From assembly GCA_028288165.1 (NCBI GenBank), contig JAQBOG010000009.1, positions 62,001 to 126,000 of the forward strand: 64,000 bases of DNA, written 5' to 3'. Numbering within the stretch: position 1 is the stretch's first letter; each line of letters starts with the position of its first letter. This DNA is from Sphingobacteriales bacterium. Its GTDB lineage: Bacteria > Bacteroidota > Bacteroidia > Sphingobacteriales > Sphingobacteriaceae. The position numbers were made by a program, and so were the translations under genes. This document shows, one piece after another, positions 59,753 to 64,000 of this stretch. Below the pieces are notes generated by a model, which was given only the letters and a program-made list of their open reading frames with translations, had not been told where the DNA came from and searched no databases.

Positions 59753-61393
59753 TTAAACAAGTAATCTAACTGGTTCTTCTAACAATGCTTTTAATGTTTG
59801 TAAGAATGCTGCACCTGTTGCACCATCAACAACTCTATGATCACAACTCAAAGTTACTTTCATTACATTGCCAGGAACAACAGCGCCGTTTTTAACAACA
59901 GGGACTTGTGAAATTCCTCCAATAGCTAAAATACAGGCATCGGGCGGGTTAATGATAGCAGTGAACTCATCCAAGCCAAACATACCCAAATTAGAAATAG
60001 TAAACGTTGACCCTTCCCAATCTGCAGGTTGTAATTTTTTAGCTTTAGCACGTTGTGCAAAATCTTTTACTTCCGCAGAGATGTGCGAAAGGGATTTTCC
60101 ATCTGCAAAACGAACAACCGGAACTAATAATCCATCTTCTACAGCTACAGCTACACCAATGTTAACATGCTCGTTGTAACGGATTTTATCGCCTAACCAA
60201 GATGAATTAACGTTTGGATGTTGTTTCAATGCAATGGCAGTCGCTTTTAAAACTAAATCATTGAATGAAATTTTTACCGGAGCAAATTCATTGATTTTCG
60301 TTCTTGCCTGGATGGCACTATCCATATCAATAGACATAGTTAGGTAGAAATGTGGAGAAGTAAACAAGCTTTCCGCTAAGCGTTTTGCAATTACTTTCCG
60401 CATTTGAGTTACTGGTTTTTCAGTAAACTTCTCAACACCAATATATTGTGGTATGGCTGGAGCTGCTTTAGCTTCTGCAGGTTTAGCTGCTGCGGCTTCT
60501 GTTATTGCTGCCGTAGATGGTGTAAAGCCTTCAATATCTTTCTTTACAATACGGCCACCTTCAGCACTACCTTTTACTTGGCTAATATCAATTCCTTTAT
60601 CTTTTGCAATTTTTCTGGCAAGTGGGGAAGCTTTAACACGTGAATCAGAATCACTAACCACTTCTTGTTTTGCGTCTTCTTTTACCGGTGCCGAAGCTGC
60701 GGTATCAGCACTTGCTGCTGGAGCACTTGCTTTTTTGCCAGAAGCAGGTTTAAGTAACGGAGTTACATCGGTACCTTCTTTCCCTACTATTGCTATAATG
60801 TCATTTACTTTAGCAGCCTGCCCTTTTTCTACACCAATGTATAGTAAAGTGCCTTCTGCATAAGCAGTAACTTCCATAGTAGCTTTGTCTGTTTCAACAT
60901 CCGCTAATGTATCGTCACTTTTAACTTTATCACCTATTTTTTTATGCCATTCAGCAATAACACCTTCAGTCATTGTATCGCTTAATAAAGGCATACGGAT
61001 AACTGTGGCACCTATTGATTCCGGATCGATAGAAGATCCTTCTTCTGTTGAATCGTTTGACTCTTCTTTTTCTGTTGTATCTGCAGCTTCCTTCTCGCCT
61101 TTAACTGCTTCCGGAGGAGTTTCTGAACCTTCTAAAAGAGATTTATAATCTTCACCTTCTTTACCAACAACTGCGATAATAGCGTCTACAGGTACAGCTT
61201 GTCCTTCTTGAGCGCCGATGTAAAGTAAAGTACCTTCTTGGTAACATTCAAAATCCATGGTCGCCTTATCCGTTTCTACTTCCGCAACCAATTCTCCTGA
61301 GCTTACTTTATCACCTACTTTTTTATGCCATTTAGCGATAACCCCTTCGGTCATGGTATCGCTCATTTTGGGCATACGAACTACTTCAGCCAT
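59753..61393 (-). CDS. aceF: Pyruvate dehydrogenase E2 (dihydrolipoamide acetyltransferase)
   Basis: The 546-residue protein has two lipoyl domains, with lipoyl lysines Lys43 (EVETDKATMDF) and Lys170 (DVETDKATMEV), each after a MPKMSDTMTEGVIAKWHKK-type start. Ala/Pro/Glu-rich linkers follow, then the E1/E3-binding domain (SPLARKIAKDKGIDISQVKG) and the catalytic domain ending SCDHRVVDGATGAAFL with the active-site His. It transfers acetyl groups to CoA in the cytoplasm. It follows the E1-alpha gene by 27 bases. A long antisense frame on the other strand is a shadow of the Ala-rich linkers. Confidence 0.95.
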   Translation of the reverse strand: MAEVVRMPKMSDTMTEGVIAKWHKKVGDKVSSGELVAEVETDKATMDFECYQEGTLLYIGAQEGQAVPVDAIIAVVGKEGEDYKSLLEGSETPPEAVKGEKEAADTTEKEESNDSTEEGSSIDPESIGATVIRMPLLSDTMTEGVIAEWHKKIGDKVKSDDTLADVETDKATMEVTAYAEGTLLYIGVEKGQAAKVNDIIAIVGKEGTDVTPLLKPASGKKASAPAASADTAASAPVKEDAKQEVVSDSDSRVKASPLARKIAKDKGIDISQVKGSAEGGRIVKKDIEGFTPSTAAITEAAAAKPAEAKAAPAIPQYIGVEKFTEKPVTQMRKVIAKRLAESLFTSPHFYLTMSIDMDSAIQARTKINEFAPVKISFNDLVLKATAIALKQHPNVNSSWLGDKIRYNEHVNIGVAVAVEDGLLVPVVRFADGKSLSHISAEVKDFAQRAKAKKLQPADWEGSTFTISNLGMFGLDEFTAIINPPDACILAIGGISQVPVVKNGAVVPGNVMKVTLSCDHRVVDGATGAAFLQTLKALLEEPVRLLV

Positions 61394-61420
61394 GTTTTAT
61401 AATTATTAGATGTAATGTAA

Positions 61421-62416
61421 TTAGTCGCGGATATATGGATAGTTATTCTGAATATAAACATCGTTATATAGTTCAGATGGATCCGGATAAGGAGACTCTT
61501 CTGCAAACTTTACAGATTCATCTACCGTGATTTTGATTTTTTGGGCAATTTCTTCAAACCATGCTTCGTCAGCATATTTGTTCTCTACAATCGCCTTTTT
61601 AATTATTTCAATAGGATCTTTTCCTTTGTACTCCTCTACTTCTTCTTTTGTACGGTATTTAGCTGGGTCAGACATAGAGTGACCTTTATACCGATAGGTA
61701 CGCATTTCAAGGAAAGTTGGTCCTTCGCCGTTACGGGCACGTTGAACAGCTTCGTCCATTGCATTGTGTACAGCAACCGGATCCATACCATCAACCGGAG
61801 CACATGGCATATCGAAACCTAAACCTATCTTATATATATCAACCATGTTGGTTGTACGGGCAACTGAAGTTCCCATTGCATAGCCATTGTTTTCGCAAAC
61901 AAACACTACCGGCAATTTCCACAACATAGCCATGTTGAATGTTTCATTTAAAGCACCCTGTCTTACTGCACCGTCGCCCATGTAGCAAACGTTCACATTT
62001 TGGGTTCCTTTATATTTTTCTGCAAATGCTACACCTGCTCCTAACGGGATTTGCCCTCCAACTATACCATGCCCTCCAAAAAATTTATGTTCTTTACTGA
62101 ACATGTGCATGGAGCCGCCCTTACCTTTTGAGCAACCGGTGGCTTTTCCATATAATTCGGCCATGATTTCATTGGCACTCATTCCTCTTGCTAATGCATG
62201 TGCATGATCCCGATAGGCGGTTATCATAGAATCTTCAGGGCCTAACACAGACATGGCACCAGCTAAAACTGCTTCTTGTCCAATATATAGGTGGCAAAAT
62301 CCTCTGATTTTTTGTTGACCGTATAGTTGTCCTGCTTTTTCTTCGAATTTTCTCATCAAAAGCATTGATTCATACCATTGCAGATAGGTATCCTTGGTTA
62401 TTTCTACTGAACTCAT
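61421..62416 (-). CDS. pdhA: Pyruvate dehydrogenase E1 component, alpha subunit
   Basis: The 331-residue subunit binds thiamine diphosphate and decarboxylates pyruvate with the beta subunit. Motifs: MLLMRKFEEKAGQLYGQQKI, GFCHLYIGQEAV, KGGSMHMFS, and the ThDP-binding YMGDGAVRQGALNETFNMAM; YRYKGHSMSDPAKYR is the phosphorylation-loop region. I use the ATG at 62416 because an ATG nine codons earlier overlaps the -7 box. The beta subunit is not in the window; it must lie elsewhere. Confidence 0.95.
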   Translation of the reverse strand: MSSVEITKDTYLQWYESMLLMRKFEEKAGQLYGQQKIRGFCHLYIGQEAVLAGAMSVLGPEDSMITAYRDHAHALARGMSANEIMAELYGKATGCSKGKGGSMHMFSKEHKFFGGHGIVGGQIPLGAGVAFAEKYKGTQNVNVCYMGDGAVRQGALNETFNMAMLWKLPVVFVCENNGYAMGTSVARTTNMVDIYKIGLGFDMPCAPVDGMDPVAVHNAMDEAVQRARNGEGPTFLEMRTYRYKGHSMSDPAKYRTKEEVEEYKGKDPIEIIKKAIVENKYADEAWFEEIAQKIKITVDESVKFAEESPYPDPSELYNDVYIQNNYPYIRD

Positions 62417-62440
62417 TCGTATAGTCTCAATTAAGGTTGA

Positions 62441-62448
62441 CAAATCTA
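62441..62448 (-). promoter_or_regulatory. Bacteroidota -7 box TAGATTTG for pdhA-aceF
   Basis: On the minus strand TAGATTTG fits TAnnTTTG and ends 24 bases before the pdhA ATG. It overlaps the alternative ATG at 62443, which disfavours that start. Confidence 0.5.
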
Positions 62449-62648
62449 AGTATATCTTAATGAAAAAAGAATATGATAAACGATTTGTTAAATTGATTTA
62501 GCACTTTTTTAGAGTTAAAAAGAGTTAAAACAATTTTTAAAGTTAGGAATAGATTAAAAAATTCTGTTAGTTTTGAAACAATCTGAAATAAATTCAAGTA
62601 AAAGACGTTTGAGGTTTTACTATTTTACTACTAAAAAGAGTTAAAAGA

Positions 62649-63206
62649 ATGGGAAAAAAACTAATAGCAGCGATGCTGCTTGTGATTACTATTGTGTCAT
62701 CCCAGGCACAAACATCAAAACAGAGCCCTGTACCTTCTGAAAAAACAGAAGATCCTGATAACTTAGCAACCGAGTATTTTTCCCAAATAATGGGTGTTGC
62801 CTTGTCTGCAACATCTAATCTAAAACTGTACCAATTTATTTATGATTGGATTGGCACTCCGTACCGTTTCGGTGGCGAATCCAAAAATGGCATTGACTGC
62901 TCTGCCTTTACAAAGGCGGCTTATGAGAAAGTTTTTAATGTTGTGATCGGTCGTAATTCTAGAAATATCTTCACCATGGTTAATCCAATCATGAAAGACG
63001 ACCTTCAACAAGGTGATTTAGTATTTTTCAAGATTAAAAGTAAAACGATTTCACATATTGGTATTTATATTGGAGATAACAAATTTGCGCATGCATCTAA
63101 CAAAGGTGTTGCAATTAGCAATTTGAATGAACCTTATTATCAACGATATTTTTACAAAGGTGGAAGATTATTTGAATCAATTAAAGATCAATTAGAAGAT
63201 AACTAA
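62649..63206 (+). CDS. NlpC/P60 (C40) peptidoglycan hydrolase, exported
   Basis: The 185-residue protein has a signal peptide (KLIAAMLLVITIVSSQAQ) and an NlpC/P60 domain: FIYDWIGTPYRFGGESKNGI, catalytic Cys84 in DCSAF, DLQQGDLVFFKIKSKTISHI with catalytic His136, and YIGDNKFAHASNKGV. It probably cuts D-Glu-mDAP stem peptides in the periplasm. Three copies of AGAGTTAAAA lie in its 5' region, the last directly before the ATG. Confidence 0.92.
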   Translation: MGKKLIAAMLLVITIVSSQAQTSKQSPVPSEKTEDPDNLATEYFSQIMGVALSATSNLKLYQFIYDWIGTPYRFGGESKNGIDCSAFTKAAYEKVFNVVIGRNSRNIFTMVNPIMKDDLQQGDLVFFKIKSKTISHIGIYIGDNKFAHASNKGVAISNLNEPYYQRYFYKGGRLFESIKDQLEDN

Positions 63207-63259
63207 AAACAGAAGATCTGAAAACGAGATTATTGTATGTTTTTGCAGAATATAGTTTT

Positions 63260-63303
63260 AAACAGAAAAGCCTGAACTTTAAATAGTTCAGGCTTTTCTG
63301 TTT
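63260..63303. terminator. Perfect-arm bidirectional terminator
   Basis: AAACAGAAAAGCCTGAACT pairs with AGTTCAGGCTTTTCTGTTT around TTAAAT. It lies between the convergent NlpC/P60 gene and the small membrane-protein gene. Confidence 0.85.
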
Positions 63304-63338
63304 ATTGATAAGTAATTAGGGATGTTAAATAAAAAGAT

Positions 63339-63527
63339 TTATTTAGCGTTGTCTTGTGTTCCTTTAACCAAGCCTATACCAGTAAAGAAAAATATGACAC
63401 CTAATACTGCAAATACTATTAATTGCTTGGCACCTTCTGAGTTCTGAATAAAACCAAAAGCGGCATAAATTAGTCCAATAATCCCAAGGATAGTTAATAC
63501 GGTTCCGAAAGTTCGCTTTACATTCAT
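63339..63527 (-). CDS. Small two-helix membrane protein, 62 aa
   Basis: The protein reads MNVKRTFGTVLTILGIIGLI, YAAFGFIQNSEGAKQLIVFA, VLGVIFFFTGIGLVKGTQDN. It has two glycine-rich transmembrane helices joined by a short polar loop and a polar C-terminus. It is real-looking: a strong terminator lies after its stop and a sigma-54-like promoter 12 bases before its predicted transcript start. I know of similar small membrane proteins in this bacterial family but no function. Confidence 0.75.
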   Translation of the reverse strand: MNVKRTFGTVLTILGIIGLIYAAFGFIQNSEGAKQLIVFAVLGVIFFFTGIGLVKGTQDNAK

Positions 63528-63549
63528 ATTTAGTTATTTACCGGTTTAT

Positions 63550-63565
63550 TGCAAATAACCTGCCA
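63550..63565 (-). promoter_or_regulatory. Sigma-54-like promoter for the 62-residue membrane protein
   Basis: On the minus strand TGGCAGGTTATTTGCA matches TGGCACG-N4-TTGCA with one mismatch. GG and GC are ten bases apart. Predicted start is near 63539, 12 bases before the ATG. Confidence 0.6.
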
Positions 63566-63594
63566 TTGTAAAAGCTGGTATTAAAACTATATTT

Positions 63595-63798
63595 TCAATC
63601 TTTTGAATTAACGCCTTTTCGTGTCATTTCCCGTACCTGCTTAACCAATTTTATTTTGAGGTAAACAAATATGGCAACCGAACATATTCCAGCCGCAGTA
63701 TACCCGTATTGCTGATTTTTAACAGACCATACAATAATGAATGCAAGGATAATGATGGCAATGTTTAAAAAAATATTGAATGCTATTTTCTTAATCAT
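63595..63798 (-). CDS. Small membrane protein, 67 aa (possibly DUF6358)
   Basis: From the ATG at 63798 the protein reads MIKKIAFNIFLNIAIIILAF, IIVWSVKNQQYGYTAAGICS, VAIFVYLKIKLVKQVREMTR. It has two membrane helices and a basic C-terminal tail. I think it belongs to a small Sphingobacteriaceae family (DUF6358) but cannot confirm this. The start is one base after the rhodanese stop, so the two genes are translationally coupled. An ATG nine codons earlier (63825) would overlap the rhodanese gene. Confidence 0.65.
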   Translation of the reverse strand: MIKKIAFNIFLNIAIIILAFIIVWSVKNQQYGYTAAGICSVAIFVYLKIKLVKQVREMTRKGVNSKD

Positions 63799-63799
63799 T

Positions 63800-64000
63800 T
63801 TAGTAAACCTGCATATCAGAATCATACTCGGCGGCCCAAGCTAAAATGCCGCCTTTTAAATTGTATAGATTATCATAACCAAATTGCTGTTCCAATTGGT
63901 TTACAGCAGCAGCACTTCGTGCTCCGCTTCTGCATTGAATGATAACGGGTTTATCTCTTGCTACCTTTGAAGCTTCGATTACGATGCCAGCTAATGGAAT
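63800..64000 (-). CDS. Rhodanese-like domain protein, C-terminal fragment
   Basis: Sixty-six codons before the stop lie in the window; the rest is beyond the right edge. They read IPLAGIVIEASKVARDKPVI, then IQCRSGARSAAAVNQLEQQF, and LYNLKGGILAWAAEYDSDM. CRSGAR is the rhodanese active-site loop with the persulfide-carrying Cys, and the L-x-G-G-I-x-A-W end is typical. It moves sulfur or acts in phosphatase-like roles. It could be a single-domain protein or the C-terminal domain of a MoeB-like protein. Confidence 0.9.
   Translation of the reverse strand: MPLAGIVIEASKVARDKPVIIQCRSGARSAAAVNQLEQQFGYDNLYNLKGGILAWAAEYDSDMQVY

Noticed and set aside
60453-60863. 136-codon Ala/Ser-rich frame antisense to aceF
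   Set aside because: It mirrors the Ala/Pro-rich linkers of the E2 protein; composition and position mark it as a shadow frame.
1-64000. tRNA, rRNA, CRISPR array, prophage or intact insertion sequence
   Set aside because: No cloverleaf with a GTTCGA arm, rRNA core, regularly spaced repeats, integrase or transposase was seen on either strand by eye.

Overview
The window reads as chromosomal DNA of a heterotrophic Bacteroidota, most likely family Sphingobacteriaceae (Pedobacter/Mucilaginibacter-like). Reasons: A+T-rich sequence; several -7 promoter boxes of the Bacteroidota form TAnnTTTG; a fused lpxC-fabZ gene; the type IX secretion regulator porX; a SusC/D-world set of glycoside hydrolases; DUF5687/ABC exporter genes; few Shine-Dalgarno sequences. 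I see no tRNA, rRNA, CRISPR array, prophage or intact insertion sequence. The genus is inferred from gene content and was not tested by any search.

Layout. 0-5.2 kb: end of a beta-glucan utilisation cluster (GH3 fragment, two GH30, one GH5 with a carbohydrate-binding-like tail). 5.2-8.7 kb: a broken haem-c protein gene, gltX, a YpfJ-type metalloprotease and a hypothetical. 9-15.3 kb: accessory stress/envelope genes (CPFC mini-protein plus DUF2243, zinc alcohol dehydrogenase plus hypothetical, PH/SHOCT protein, L,D-transpeptidase, SRPBCC protein). 15.3-20.7 kb: an aspartyl protease, then an iron-type TonB receptor and PepSY protein. 20.7-32.2 kb: conserved core (YihY, ald, tsaE, porX, HD hydrolase, lpxD, lpxC-fabZ, lpxA, ABC ATPase, efp, a 46-residue membrane peptide, 5-FTHF cyclo-ligase). 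32.2-41.6 kb: xth, cyclophilin, methyltransferase, two SPFH proteins, a DMT half-transporter and an M13 peptidase. 41.7-47.2 kb: the ligase-associated DNA repair operon. 47.3-56.5 kb: Prc protease, then isoaspartyl peptidase, cyanophycinase and cyanophycin synthetase, the last followed by rhomboid and rarA. 56.8-64 kb: an ABC exporter pair, a PA2169-like four-helix protein, pyruvate dehydrogenase E1-alpha/E2, an NlpC/P60 hydrolase, two small membrane proteins and a rhodanese fragment.

Four things stand out. (1) Several stress/envelope-type genes carry GG-N10-GC elements resembling sigma-54 (-24/-12) promoters just before the start codon, suggesting an RpoN regulon scattered through the window. 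(2) A roughly 95-115 bp intergenic repeat occurs five times with conserved flanks but different, still self-complementary hairpin tips; in one copy the tip is the widespread CCCTGAGC...TCGAAGGG palindrome. (3) A different, word-like repeat seen between genes has also entered the ligase-associated helicase gene without breaking its frame. (4) The window encodes apparent synthesis and breakdown of cyanophycin, a nitrogen-storage polymer. The TonB receptor promoter is also bracketed by two matching near-palindromes that look like iron-repressor operators.
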